From Bacillota bacterium (GTDB lineage Bacteria > Sysuimicrobiota > Sysuimicrobiia > Sysuimicrobiales > Segetimicrobiaceae), in NCBI GenBank assembly GCA_021324975.1, contig JAJPIA010000063.1, forward strand, positions 1 to 64,000: a stretch of DNA of 64,000 nucleotides, read 5' to 3'. The notes below the pieces were generated by a model. The model saw nothing but the letters and a program-made list of their open reading frames with translations, did no database searches and was not told the DNA's origin. The position numbers were made by a program, and so were the translations under genes. This document shows, in pieces, positions 16,067 through 25,192 of the stretch (its first letter is position 1; every line of letters starts with the position of its first letter).

Positions 16067-17689
16067 CTACTTCAACCCGTACGCCGCCACGGTATGCCCG
16101 GCGCCCACGTAAACGCGCCCCGCGGCGATCGCCGGTGTGATGAACTGGTGCGCGCTCCCCAGCAGGTCCGGGCCGGACGAGGCGTACACTGCGGCGCCGG
16201 TGGCGGCGTTGAGTGCGTAGAGCACGCCCTCCGCGCTGTCGACCACCCACACGAGCCCGCCGGACGCACCGGCGCTCGACACGGCGGGCGCGCCCGCGTT
16301 GCTCATCGATCCGCTGCACCAGGCCACGTCAAACCCCGCGCCCCCCGCGGCCCCGAGCTTGAGCGCGGCGACACCGCCGGTGCCGCGGCACGGCGCGGGC
16401 TGGGAGCCGTGGCCCGGGACCACGATGAACCGGCCCGCGGATCCGCCGTCCCAGTACGCCGCGGCGGAAAATACCTCAGGCCGCCCGCCGCGGCAGGAGC
16501 CAAAGACGCAGCGGCTGTACACCCCCTCGCCCGTCACGCCGTTGCCCTTGGAGAGGCCGCCCATGTCGTCGGCGTTGATCAGGTAACCGACGCCCTGCTT
16601 GCCCGCGATGAAGATGAGGTGCGGCACGAGACCGGGCTGCGGCGGGAGCAGGAGCGGGGCCGCCGATCCCAGGTCGACATCGCCCGCGTTCAGCGCGACG
16701 AAGTTGCTCGGCACGAAGTAGTCCCGCGTCGCGCGCGAGAAGCGTAGTGTCGGCTCGGTCTGGAGCCGGATCACCGCGTCGCCGAAGTCCACGGCGCTGC
16801 CGGACTCGCTGTTGCCGGTCGAGGCGTAGAGGTTGCCCGCGGCATCGAGGGCGACGCCCCCGGCCGCCCAGATCGCGCCCATGCGCTGCGTGGGGACGGC
16901 GAACGACTGCTGATGCCCGGGATCGCCTGCCGGGACGCCGATGACCCAGCCGTAATACTGCCCGCAGTCACCGAAGTAGCCGCCGAAAGGGACGTAGAGC
17001 ACGCCGTGCGCCAGCCCGAGCGCGGCGCGCTGGTGCTGCGCGGTCGCCACGAACTGCCGGCCGTCGGACGCCGGGGGCGCGATCGTCACGGGCCAGCCCG
17101 GGCGCATCCGGCCGCTCGCCAGATCGAGCGCCGCGGCCTTGTACACCTTCGTCCGCCCGCCGTCCGGGGTCGTGAGCCCAACGAGGTACAGCGTGGACGC
17201 TGCGCGGTCGACGACCGGCGTGCTCGTGATGCCGACCGGATCGATGTTGCCGCATGGCAACGACGCGCGCGGCACCGGTTGGCCCACGGAGACCGGGCCC
17301 CACACGACCCTGCCGGTCGCGGCGTCGAGCGCGTAGACGAGATCCCGCTCCGTCACCGTGTAGATCACCGTGCGCGGCGCTCCGCCGCCCGCGGCCACGC
17401 CGGAGACGACGAGCGGCTCGGCGTAGATCTCGCCCTGGACCGGAGCCGTCCACAGCTTCCCAAACCTCCCCGCGCGGATGGAGTCCGGCGTGAGGGTCGA
17501 CTCGTTGGCGTCCCACCCGGTGCGCGCGAAATCGCCGTGGAACGTCAGGACGTCCGCGCCCGCGGGTGCGGGCGCCGGCGCCGCGGCGGGGGCGCCCGCG
17601 CCGATCGCGGCCAGCAGGAACACGCCCGCGCACATGGTATGCCACAGCGATCCGAAGCTGCGCGCTCGGATCGCCGACCGCGTAGTCAT
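16067..17689 (-). CDS. secreted PQQ/BamB-like beta-propeller repeat protein
   Basis: A 540-residue protein with an N-terminal signal sequence (HTMCAGVFLLAAIGAGAPAAA) and then repeated blades with PQQ-type motifs: VIYTVTERDLVYALDAATGRVVWG, ARSTLYLVGL-like and GVLYALNAATGAAVYAS near the end. Such propellers either bind PQQ as quinoprotein dehydrogenases or serve as binding scaffolds. I do not see the Trp-docking motif or the acidic metal site expected of an active alcohol dehydrogenase. ATG 17689 is preceded by GGAGGTG; earlier in-frame starts up to 17746 lack this. It is divergent from the yihY-like gene. Confidence 0.75.
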   Translation of the reverse strand: MTTRSAIRARSFGSLWHTMCAGVFLLAAIGAGAPAAAPAPAPAGADVLTFHGDFARTGWDANESTLTPDSIRAGRFGKLWTAPVQGEIYAEPLVVSGVAAGGGAPRTVIYTVTERDLVYALDAATGRVVWGPVSVGQPVPRASLPCGNIDPVGITSTPVVDRAASTLYLVGLTTPDGGRTKVYKAAALDLASGRMRPGWPVTIAPPASDGRQFVATAQHQRAALGLAHGVLYVPFGGYFGDCGQYYGWVIGVPAGDPGHQQSFAVPTQRMGAIWAAGGVALDAAGNLYASTGNSESGSAVDFGDAVIRLQTEPTLRFSRATRDYFVPSNFVALNAGDVDLGSAAPLLLPPQPGLVPHLIFIAGKQGVGYLINADDMGGLSKGNGVTGEGVYSRCVFGSCRGGRPEVFSAAAYWDGGSAGRFIVVPGHGSQPAPCRGTGGVAALKLGAAGGAGFDVAWCSGSMSNAGAPAVSSAGASGGLVWVVDSAEGVLYALNAATGAAVYASSGPDLLGSAHQFITPAIAAGRVYVGAGHTVAAYGLK

Positions 17690-17766
17690 TGAGCACCTCC
17701 GAATGCGGGGCGGCATGGGACCGGCCGCGGGGAATATTCGAACCAACGATGCTGCGCCGTCGGGCG

Positions 17767-18687
17767 ATGTCTAACCCTTACCAACTCGTGGAAAGGACGC
17801 CGCTCCGTCTTCGGCGCCCCGCCAGGGCATTCGTCCGCGCGATCGCCGCGTTGTGGTACCACGGCGACCTGTTCTCGGGCGCGGCCATCAGCTTCTACGC
17901 GCTGTTCTCGCTCCTGCCGCTCCTGATCCTGTTTGCGGTCTTCATCAACGTCGCGTTTCCGCACGCGCACCCCGACCGGATCATCTCCCGGCTGGTGGGC
18001 GGCGCCCGGCATCCCGACATCCTGCTGCGCACGGTGCAGGATGCCTACGGCCATCGGGCGTCGCTGGGATGGTTCGGCAGCCTGACCCTGATCGTCGCGG
18101 CCACCGGCGTGTTCGGGGCCATCCAGGTGGCCCTGGATCGCGTCTTCGAATGCCACGGCCGTCTCCTGGCAGTCCGGTTCGCCGTGGGCGTCCTGATGAT
18201 GGTCGGCTCGCTGCTGATCTTCATCAGCGTGATGTTTTCCACCGTGCTGACACTGCGCTTGTTGCGTGAAGCGGGGCTGGCGCCGCTCCTCGGGATTCCG
18301 CTCGACCCCCGGCGCGGCGGCGGACGCATCATCGCGCTGTTCCCCGTTGTGGCGCAGTTCAGCATCTTTTGGGTCGGCTACCGGCTTTTACCCAACGTCC
18401 CCGTGCGGTGGAGCGAGGCGTGGCCGGGCGCCGTGATCGCGACGGTGCTCTGGCAGGCCACGAGCTATTTGCTCGGCCTGTACATCGGCCGCGTGGCGGA
18501 CTACACGGCCCTCTACCAGTCGCTCGGCGTGGTCGTGGCGCTGTTGGCATGGATCTACGCGCTCGCCTGCACATTTTTGTTCGGCGCGGAGTTTGTCGCG
18601 GCGTACGCGCCGAGACGGCCCGTCCCCGCGCGCCTGCGGAACGCCGGGATCCCTCTGCCCGGGCAGGGGGGCCCTCGTTCTCGGTGA
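17767..18687 (+). CDS. YihY/BrkB family inner-membrane protein
   Basis: A roughly 306-residue membrane protein of the YihY (formerly 'RNase BN/BrkB') family. Conserved segments are FSGAAISFYALFSLLPLLIL near the N terminus, GASLIVAATGVFGAIQVALDRVF-like sequence, FSIFWVGYRLLPNVPVRW, and the C-terminal WLYALACTFLFGAEF pattern. About six helices are predicted. Function is unknown; the RNase label is obsolete. ATG 17767 and ATG 17749 are both possible and neither has a good Shine-Dalgarno; the TTG at 17689 is too far out. It is followed after 46 nt by the nitrilase gene on the same strand. Confidence 0.82.
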   Translation: MSNPYQLVERTPLRLRRPARAFVRAIAALWYHGDLFSGAAISFYALFSLLPLLILFAVFINVAFPHAHPDRIISRLVGGARHPDILLRTVQDAYGHRASLGWFGSLTLIVAATGVFGAIQVALDRVFECHGRLLAVRFAVGVLMMVGSLLIFISVMFSTVLTLRLLREAGLAPLLGIPLDPRRGGGRIIALFPVVAQFSIFWVGYRLLPNVPVRWSEAWPGAVIATVLWQATSYLLGLYIGRVADYTALYQSLGVVVALLAWIYALACTFLFGAEFVAAYAPRRPVPARLRNAGIPLPGQGGPRSR

Positions 18688-18733
18688 ACTACGTCACCGC
18701 GGTGGCGGGCTTGGGCCCCGCGGGGAGGCTCCT

Positions 18734-19549
18734 ATGCGTATTGCGCTGTGCCAGCAGGTTTCATCGCCCCGGAAGGACGAGAACCTGGAGACAGCCCGGC
18801 TTGCGATTCGAGAGGCGAAACGCCAGGGGGCCGACCTGGCGCTATTGCCCGAGGTGTTCATGGCGTTCCTCGCGCCCGACAGCCCGGTGGCGGCCGCGCA
18901 GGTCGCCGAGCCGATCGACGGGCCGTTTGTCTCCGCGCTTGCCGCGGAAGCGCGGCGGCATCATCTGTACGTCGGTTGCGGCGTGTACGAGACCGCGCCG
19001 GACGAGCGCAGGCGCGCGTACAATACCGTCGTGCTCCTCGCGCCGGACGGCGATCTCGCGCTGGCGTACCGCAAGACCCATCTCTACGACGCCTTCGGAT
19101 ATCGCGAGTCGGACCGGATCGTCCCAGGGACCGAACCCCCCGGGGTGGCCCGCACCCCGCTCGGGACGCTCGGGCTGCTCGTGTGCTACGAGTTGCGCTT
19201 CCCGGAGCTCGCGCGCGCGGTGGCGGTCGCAGGGGGCGACGTGCTGTTGCTGCCGGCCGCGTGGGTGGCCGGACCGCTCAAGGAGCACCACTGGACAACG
19301 CTGCTCGCGGCGCGGGCGATCGAAAACACGATCTTCGTCGCCGCGGCGGACCAGGTCGGGACCATCTGCGCCGGCCGCAGCCGGCTCCTCGACCCGATGG
19401 GCGTCACGCTCGCCGACGCCGGCGAGGAGGCCTGCGTGGTGACGGCGGAGGTGGATCTCGCGCGGGTCGCACGCGTGCGCGAAAAGCTGCCCTCACTGCG
19501 TCACCGCCGGGAGGAGCTCTACGCGCGGCGTGAGCCGGCGCGGCGATGA
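18734..19549 (+). CDS. carbon-nitrogen hydrolase (nitrilase superfamily, Nit2/omega-amidase-like)
   Basis: A 271-residue enzyme with the nitrilase catalytic triad: Glu in LALLPEVF, Lys in AYRKTHLYDAFGY and Cys in LLVCYELRFPEL. The triad contexts are those of Nit/omega-amidase branch members that hydrolyse small omega-amides such as alpha-ketoglutaramate, or deaminated glutathione, to acid and ammonia. ATG 18734 follows GGGGAGG. A near-perfect palindromic terminator lies just downstream. Its neighbour across that terminator is an aminotransferase, a common metabolic partner for omega-amidases, but the two are convergent. Confidence 0.87.
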   Translation: MRIALCQQVSSPRKDENLETARLAIREAKRQGADLALLPEVFMAFLAPDSPVAAAQVAEPIDGPFVSALAAEARRHHLYVGCGVYETAPDERRRAYNTVVLLAPDGDLALAYRKTHLYDAFGYRESDRIVPGTEPPGVARTPLGTLGLLVCYELRFPELARAVAVAGGDVLLLPAAWVAGPLKEHHWTTLLAARAIENTIFVAAADQVGTICAGRSRLLDPMGVTLADAGEEACVVTAEVDLARVARVREKLPSLRHRREELYARREPARR

Positions 19550-19552
19550 GAC

Positions 19553-19584
19553 GTCGGAGGGGCGCCGCGCGGCGCCCCTCCGAC
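19553..19584. terminator. 32-nt perfect palindrome, bidirectional terminator
   Basis: GTCGGAGGGGCGCCGC is followed directly by its reverse complement, giving a perfect GC-rich palindrome between the convergent nitrilase and aminotransferase genes. It can form a very stable hairpin on either strand. There is no T-run, as is usual in very GC-rich genomes. Confidence 0.75.
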
Positions 19585-19603
19585 ACGACCGCAAACCGGC
19601 GTC

Positions 19604-20560
19604 CTATCCTCGCGCCGCGGCCTTGACCCGACCGTAGACGGGCGTCAGCCACCGCCGGTACTGCGCGACGCGCCCCTCGGCCACGGCGAAGTAGGTCTCC
19701 TGCAGCCGGCGGGTCACCGGCCCCGGTTGCCCCGTTCCCACGGGGTAGTGGTCGACCGAGTTGATCGGGGTGATCTCCGCCCCACTGCCGCAGAAGAACG
19801 CCTCGTCGGCGATGTATAGCTCCGTGCGATCGATGTCGCGCTCCTGCACCGGCATCTTCAGGACGTCGCGGGCCAACTCCAGGATCGTCTCGCGCGTAAT
19901 CGACTCCAGGATGTTGGACGTGATCGGAGGGGTGACGAGGACACCGTCGCGGATCATGGCGAAGCACGCCCCCGGTCCCTCCGAGACCTTGCCCCGCTCG
20001 TTCATCAGGATCGGCTGTCCCGTGTACCCGTTGAGGCGCGCCTCCACGGAGGCCAGCCGGGCCTGGTGATAGTTCGCACCGGCTTTCACGCGCGGCGGAA
20101 CGTTGGTATCCGCGATGCGCGTCCACGTGCTGATGCAGGTGTCGACGCCGGCCGTGACCTCCTCGCCGTGCGGCGAGAGTCGAGGCAGGATGAAGCCGCC
20201 GATCCGGGCCTCGGCGGGCGGAAACGTACGCCCTTCGCCCTCGCCGACGTACAGGCTCAGGCGAAACCAGACTGTCCCCTCGAAACGGTTGGCGCGCAGG
20301 ACCTCGACCTGGGCGCGGGTCAGCTCCTCCGGCGACCAGGGAATGGGCATGCGCATGATCTTCGCGGAGTTGCGAAGGCGCCTGAGGTGCTCGTCGTTTC
20401 TAAAGATGTAGAGCTCGCGCTCGTCGCTGTTCCAGTAGGCGCGGACGCCCTCGAACACGTTTGCGCCGCGGAGCACGGTCGCCGTGGACACGTGCACCGT
20501 CGCCCGCTCCCAGGGCACGACTTCACCGTCGAACCAAACCCACTCCGGATGTCCGGACAT
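19604..20560 (-). CDS. ilvE: branched-chain amino acid aminotransferase (class IV)
   Basis: A 318-residue PLP fold-type IV aminotransferase. Typical pieces are VWFDGEVVPWERATVHV, GANVFEGVRAYWN, the PLP-Lys region VPPRVKAGANYHQARLA, NERGKVSEGPGACFAMI, and EAFFCGSGAEITPINSVD near the C terminus. It would interconvert Leu, Ile and Val with their 2-keto acids. ATG 20560 matches the domain start; the track ORF up to 20692 adds an unlikely Gly/Arg-rich extension. GGAGGAG lies about 10 nt upstream. A D-amino-acid transaminase activity is a less likely alternative. Confidence 0.88.
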   Translation of the reverse strand: MSGHPEWVWFDGEVVPWERATVHVSTATVLRGANVFEGVRAYWNSDERELYIFRNDEHLRRLRNSAKIMRMPIPWSPEELTRAQVEVLRANRFEGTVWFRLSLYVGEGEGRTFPPAEARIGGFILPRLSPHGEEVTAGVDTCISTWTRIADTNVPPRVKAGANYHQARLASVEARLNGYTGQPILMNERGKVSEGPGACFAMIRDGVLVTPPITSNILESITRETILELARDVLKMPVQERDIDRTELYIADEAFFCGSGAEITPINSVDHYPVGTGQPGPVTRRLQETYFAVAEGRVAQYRRWLTPVYGRVKAAARG

Positions 20561-20696
20561 CGCTAGCACGCTCCTCCGCGGGAAATAACGGCCCCCAGGG
20601 CCGCCGGTACCGGTTCCTTCGCCCTGCCCCACACGATTCCTCGTCCGCTCGCGTCCGTGCGCGCCGTGATGGCGACCGCGCGACGTCGCCACAGGA

Positions 20697-23549
20697 TCAG
20701 GGGCGTTTGGACTGCACGGTCCCCGGCGCGGCGCCGTTAAGATGCTGCGGCGTGTCGAGAATGCCGGTCCAGAGGTCGCCGACGCGCTCCAGACGATCGA
20801 ACACCGTGGCCGGCGTCCACGACAGCGGGTCCACGCCGGCCCGCAGCTCGTCCCACGTCACCGGAACGCTGACCGTCGCCTCCGGCACGGGCCGCAGGCT
20901 GTACACGCTCGCGAGCGTCTTGCCGCGCACATTTTGATTGTAGTCGACAAACACCTTGCCGCGACGTTCCTCGACCGCCCACGCGGTGGTCAGCTCCTCC
21001 GGATGCCCGCGGACCAGCCATTCGGCGAGCGTCTTCGCGAACGCGTGCGTCTGGGCGTACGTGTACTCGCGCGCGAGCGGCACGAAGACGTGAATACCGG
21101 TCTTGCCCGACGTCTTGACGAACGATCGCAGGCCGAGTGACGAGAGCGCCTCCTCGACCCACAGCGCCGCTTGACGCGCGGCATCGAAACCTCGCCGCGT
21201 GTAGTCGGGATCGAGCTCGCCGTGACGGCGCACGGGCTGCGCGCCCTCCGGATAGATAAACGGGTCGATGTCGAACACGATGTAATCCGGGTAGTTGAGC
21301 ACGCTCCGCTCCAGCGCCTCTTCGGATCCGGCGAACACGGTGGCCCCGCGCTCGCCGTCCCGGCCGCCGAGGGGCGTCGTGCGCGAGAACCATGCGTGCA
21401 TCTCGATGCACGCGAGCTGGGCCAGCCACAGCAGCGTGGCCTCGTCCCCCCCAACAACGGTCTCGATATCCCGCCGGCCCTGGTCCGACCAGATGCGCAT
21501 CCGCCGGGCAAACGGCGGCGCGTCCGGGACGTCCTTTTGAAAGAACGCCTCGCCATCGATCCCATCCGGAAACCGCCGAAGCGATAGCGGGCGATCGCGC
21601 AGGTGCGGCAGCACAAATGGGGCGGCGCGCCGGTAGTACTCGATGACGTCGCCCTTCGTGATGCCGGCCCCCGGAAAGAACACCTTGTCGAGGTTGGTGA
21701 AAGCCAAGCCGGCCGGCGCTTCCGGCGCACGAGCCGCCTTGCGGCCGGCGCCCGTGCGGCGCGACGCTCGCGGCCGGACCGCTTGGCGCGCCGACGCCGC
21801 GGGTGCGGCCTGGGATTCGTTGTCCCGGAACACAGCCTCCGGGCCCCTTCCAAGCTCGTCCCCGGACGCCGCCACCGCTGCGGCCCGGGAGACGAGCACG
21901 TCCCGCGCGGGCACGTCGTCCCGTACGCGCACGAACACCGGGAAGCGCAGCACGCCGTCGGGAGTCCACCCGCCGTACGCCACCTCCACGACGACCTCGG
22001 GACGCACCCATGTCGGCGGGGCAAGAGGACGTGGGCGCGGCGTGAAGGGCGCGGTTGCCACGACGAGCGGGTCCAGCCGGCGGCGCAGCGCGCGCACGTC
22101 CGCATCGCTCAACCCCCCGCCGACCTGGCCCACCGGGACCAGATGGCCGGTCTCGGGGTCATACTGGCCGAGCACGAGCGCGCCGAACGAGCGGGCGCGC
22201 TGCCCTTTCCCACGCGTGAAGCCGCGGACGACCGCCTCGACGGTACCGCGCACCTTCACCTTTTGCCAGTCCGGGCTGCGCACGCCCGGCCGGTACAGGC
22301 TCGCGGCCCGCTTGGCGACGATGCCCTCCAATCCGTGCTCGCGCGCCGCCGCGAACAGCGCCAAACCCCGTTCCGTGACGGTGTCGGTTCTGAGGAGGCC
22401 CGCCGGCAACTGGAGCGCGTCCAAGATCCGGCGGCGCTCCGCCAGCGGGCTTTCCCGGAGATCCCGCCCGTCGAGGTACAAGCAGTCGAAGACCGCGTAG
22501 ACGACGCCGATTCGGCGCGCCGCGCCGCCGTCCGGCGTCGAGGGATCCACGTGCAACCGGCGTTGAAGCCGCGCAAAGCTGGCTCGGCCGTCTGCGTCCG
22601 GCGCGATGATCTCGCCGTCGAGCACGGTGCTCCGGACCTCCATCTGGGACACGGCGTTGACGATCTCGGGGAACTGCGCGTTGAGGCGGCGCCGGGTGCG
22701 GCTGAGCAGGCTGACCTCCTGGAGCGACCCCTGCCGGCGGACGAACGCGAGGGCCCGCACGCCGTCCCACTTCACCTCGAAGAGCCAGCCGGCCCGGTCG
22801 AACGGGGCGTCGACGCTCTGAGCGAGCATCGGTGTGAACGGTTCCGGAAAGGGATCCGTGCCCTCCTCTCCGTCCGCGGCCTTCCGCCGGCCGCGGCTGC
22901 GACCCGTCTTGGAGGCACGTCCCCGCCGCGACGTCGCGGGACCGGCCGCCTCGGGCTGCACCGCGGGCTGCCACCGCTCGCCCGCGTCGGATGCGATCTC
23001 CTCCATGGTCCGCCCGCTCTTCACGGATCGGGTACCCATCGGCGAATACCCGGCGACAACGAACTCGTCTTTGCCCTTGAAGAGCAGCCAGTCACGACCT
23101 TCGTTGCGCTTCGTCCGCACGAAGTGGAACTCGCCGCGCAGCTTCTCCCCGCGGCAATCGAGCGTGAGCTTGCCGGCCTGGAACGCCTCGACCGGGTCTC
23201 CCTCGCGGCACGTGTAGGTGCCGCGGTCCCACAGGAGCACGGTCCCCGCGCCGTAGTTCCCGGGCGGGATCACGCCCTCGAAGTCTCCGTACTCCAGCGG
23301 ATGGTCCTCGACCAGCACCGCCAGCCGTTTGTCCGCCGGATCGAGCGACGGCCCCTTGGGCACGGCCCAGGAGCGAAGCACGCCTTCCATCTCGAGCCGC
23401 AGATCCCAGTGGCGTCGCGTGGCATCGTGCTCCTGCACGACGAAGCGGTGGCCGGCGCCGCGGGCGGTCCGGCCGGCGCGCGGTGCCGCGCCGTGGGGCT
23501 CGGGCGTGCGGTCGAACCGGCGCTTGCGTTCGTACTCCTTAAGCCCCAT
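20697..23549 (-). CDS. ligD: multifunctional NHEJ DNA ligase LigD
   Basis: A 950-residue three-domain protein for repair of double-strand breaks by non-homologous end joining. First comes the 3'-phosphoesterase domain (FVVQEHDATRRHWDLRLEMEG, about 35-160). Then comes the ATP-dependent ligase (FEVKWDGVRAL with the adenylated Lys, VLDGEIIAPD, GIVAKRAASLYRPG, to about 540). Last is the primase/polymerase domain (FTNLDKVFFP, YIVFDIDPF with metal-binding Asp, KTSGKTGIHVFVPL). This PE-LIG-POL order is that of Pseudomonas LigD; mycobacterial LigD is POL-PE-LIG. A low-complexity linker lies between phosphoesterase and ligase. ATG 23549 overlaps the DUF72 gene by 11 nt. The expected partner gene ku is not in the window. 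Confidence 0.95.
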   Translation of the reverse strand: MGLKEYERKRRFDRTPEPHGAAPRAGRTARGAGHRFVVQEHDATRRHWDLRLEMEGVLRSWAVPKGPSLDPADKRLAVLVEDHPLEYGDFEGVIPPGNYGAGTVLLWDRGTYTCREGDPVEAFQAGKLTLDCRGEKLRGEFHFVRTKRNEGRDWLLFKGKDEFVVAGYSPMGTRSVKSGRTMEEIASDAGERWQPAVQPEAAGPATSRRGRASKTGRSRGRRKAADGEEGTDPFPEPFTPMLAQSVDAPFDRAGWLFEVKWDGVRALAFVRRQGSLQEVSLLSRTRRRLNAQFPEIVNAVSQMEVRSTVLDGEIIAPDADGRASFARLQRRLHVDPSTPDGGAARRIGVVYAVFDCLYLDGRDLRESPLAERRRILDALQLPAGLLRTDTVTERGLALFAAAREHGLEGIVAKRAASLYRPGVRSPDWQKVKVRGTVEAVVRGFTRGKGQRARSFGALVLGQYDPETGHLVPVGQVGGGLSDADVRALRRRLDPLVVATAPFTPRPRPLAPPTWVRPEVVVEVAYGGWTPDGVLRFPVFVRVRDDVPARDVLVSRAAAVAASGDELGRGPEAVFRDNESQAAPAASARQAVRPRASRRTGAGRKAARAPEAPAGLAFTNLDKVFFPGAGITKGDVIEYYRRAAPFVLPHLRDRPLSLRRFPDGIDGEAFFQKDVPDAPPFARRMRIWSDQGRRDIETVVGGDEATLLWLAQLACIEMHAWFSRTTPLGGRDGERGATVFAGSEEALERSVLNYPDYIVFDIDPFIYPEGAQPVRRHGELDPDYTRRGFDAARQAALWVEEALSSLGLRSFVKTSGKTGIHVFVPLAREYTYAQTHAFAKTLAEWLVRGHPEELTTAWAVEERRGKVFVDYNQNVRGKTLASVYSLRPVPEATVSVPVTWDELRAGVDPLSWTPATVFDRLERVGDLWTGILDTPQHLNGAAPGTVQSKRP

Positions 23550-24309
23550 CAACGAGCTCCATCAACCGGCGCGCGTAGCCGACGGCTTCCGGCCCGGTCT
23601 CGTGCGTGAAGTAGCAGAACACGGGGCGAAGGCCGGCCTGCTCGCGCAGGTGCCGCGCCCATGTCTGCAGCCGCTCATCGTCGTAGTGAAGCCGGTGCAG
23701 CCGATAGTAGCCCCACCCTGCCGTGTGCACGAGCGGCTCGCATCCGTCTTCGTCCTCGGCGATGCAGACCGCGACGCGATGCGTGCGCAGCAACGCGTAC
23801 GTCGCCTCGTCGTGCCAGCTCGCGTGGCGAAACTCGATCGCCGTGTACGGCAGTGGAGGCATGGCGACGAGGAACCGTTCCAGCAGCTCGAGATCCCGGC
23901 GGAAAGAAGGCGGTAGCTGGAACAGCACCGGCCCGAGCCGGTCGCCGAGTTCGCCGGTGCGCTCGGCCAGCCACCGCAGGTCGTCGTCCACGTCGCGCAG
24001 GCGTTTCTGGTGCGTGATGCGCCGGTGCGCCTTGATCGCGAAGCGGAACTCCGGCGGCGTCTGGGCGTGCCACGCCGCGAGCATGGCGGAGGTCGGCATG
24101 CGGTAAAACGATACGTTGATCTCCACGGTGGGCAGCGCCGCCGCGTAGTGGGACAGCAGGCGGTCGTTGGGCAGATCCGGCGGGTAGAAGCCGCCCTTCC
24201 ACTCTGCGAACGCAAACCCCGAGGTCCCGGCGAGGACGCGACCGCGGGCCGCCTCCCCGCCGGCCGCCCGGCCGTCGCTCATGTCCGTCAGCACCTCGTC
24301 CGGCATCAT
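23539..24309 (-). CDS. DUF72 (YecE-like) protein
   Basis: A 256-residue TIM-barrel-like protein of the DUF72 family: VLAGTSGFAFAEWKGGFYP at the start, VEINVSFYRMPTSAMLAAWHAQTPPEFRFAIKAHR-type core, LGPVLFQLPPSFRRD, and EFRHASWHDE. Biochemical function is unknown. It overlaps the ligD start, and DUF72 genes are often seen beside DNA-repair or LigD genes, so co-expression is likely. Of several possible starts I chose the ATG pair at 24309/24306. Confidence 0.82.
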   Translation of the reverse strand: MMPDEVLTDMSDGRAAGGEAARGRVLAGTSGFAFAEWKGGFYPPDLPNDRLLSHYAAALPTVEINVSFYRMPTSAMLAAWHAQTPPEFRFAIKAHRRITHQKRLRDVDDDLRWLAERTGELGDRLGPVLFQLPPSFRRDLELLERFLVAMPPLPYTAIEFRHASWHDEATYALLRTHRVAVCIAEDEDGCEPLVHTAGWGYYRLHRLHYDDERLQTWARHLREQAGLRPVFCYFTHETGPEAVGYARRLMELVDGA

Positions 24310-24346
24310 GCGCCTCCGACCGTCCACCCGCGCGGCACGCTCGCGC

Positions 24347-25192
24347 CTACCCCTCCGTCCGCAGCAGCAGACCCAGCTCGCGGGCGGTGGTCATCACACG
24401 CGCAAACACCGCCGCGGCGATCGCGAGCAGCACGACGTTCGTCGCCGCCGCCCATCCGACGTGGGCCCACGGAAGCGGACCGCCGGTGAGGACCGTGCGC
24501 ATCCCTTCGAAAGCGTGCGTGGTGGGCAGCAACCAGGCGATGCGCTGGATCGCCCGGGGCAGCACGGCCACCGGATAGAAGACCGCGGAGAGCGGTTGAA
24601 ACAGAAACGGGATGGCCCAGGCCAGCGCTTCGGCGCCGTGGCCGTAGCGCAGGATCAGCGCCGTCGTGATGATGCCCATGCTCCAGGCGGCAACGATGAG
24701 GTTGAGCACGAGCGGCACGAGCGCGAGACCGTAGTGGAAGATGTTGAACGCGTACAGCGCGAGCGCGAGGACGGCCAGCAGGGTGCCGATGATCACAATT
24801 TTCATCACGCCGAGCAGCATCGTGGCGGAGAGAAACTCGGCCGTGCTGATCGGGCTGACGAAGACGTTGACGAGATTGCGCGACCACACGTCCTCGAGAA
24901 ACGACACCGAGATTGCCTGCTGAACCCGGAAGAAGATGTCCCACAGGATCATGCCGCCGAGCAGGAACGCCACGGCGGCGCCGGCACCGCCTCGGAGTTG
25001 GCGTACGTAGACGCTGAGAAAGCCCCAGACGAGGAGATCCATCACCGGCCAGTACACGATCTCCAGCGACCGGATGAGGCTCCGGCGATACAAGTAGAGC
25101 TGACGCTGGAGCAGCGCGAGCACCCGTCCGGCGCTCAGGCCCCGGATCTCCGCCGTCCTCGCGGCGCGCCGGCTCGCCCCTACCCGCCCCAT
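24347..25192 (-). CDS. ABC-2 type transporter permease
   Basis: A 281-residue membrane protein with six predicted helices and the layout of ABC-2 exporters: a cytoplasmic N-terminal helix (RVLALLQRQLYLYRRSLIRSLE), hydrophobic core segments (VAFLLGGMILWDIFFRVQQAIS, VMKIVIIGTLLAVLALALYAF), and the AWAIPFLFQPLSAVFYPVAVLP motif. It overlaps the partner ATPase gene by 13 nt. The pair should export a lipid, polysaccharide or drug-like molecule; substrate is unknown. Confidence 0.85.
   Translation of the reverse strand: MGRVGASRRAARTAEIRGLSAGRVLALLQRQLYLYRRSLIRSLEIVYWPVMDLLVWGFLSVYVRQLRGGAGAAVAFLLGGMILWDIFFRVQQAISVSFLEDVWSRNLVNVFVSPISTAEFLSATMLLGVMKIVIIGTLLAVLALALYAFNIFHYGLALVPLVLNLIVAAWSMGIITTALILRYGHGAEALAWAIPFLFQPLSAVFYPVAVLPRAIQRIAWLLPTTHAFEGMRTVLTGGPLPWAHVGWAAATNVVLLAIAAAVFARVMTTARELGLLLRTEG

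Noticed and set aside
21603-23609. 668-residue plus-strand ORF
   Set aside because: Antisense to ligD; no motifs.
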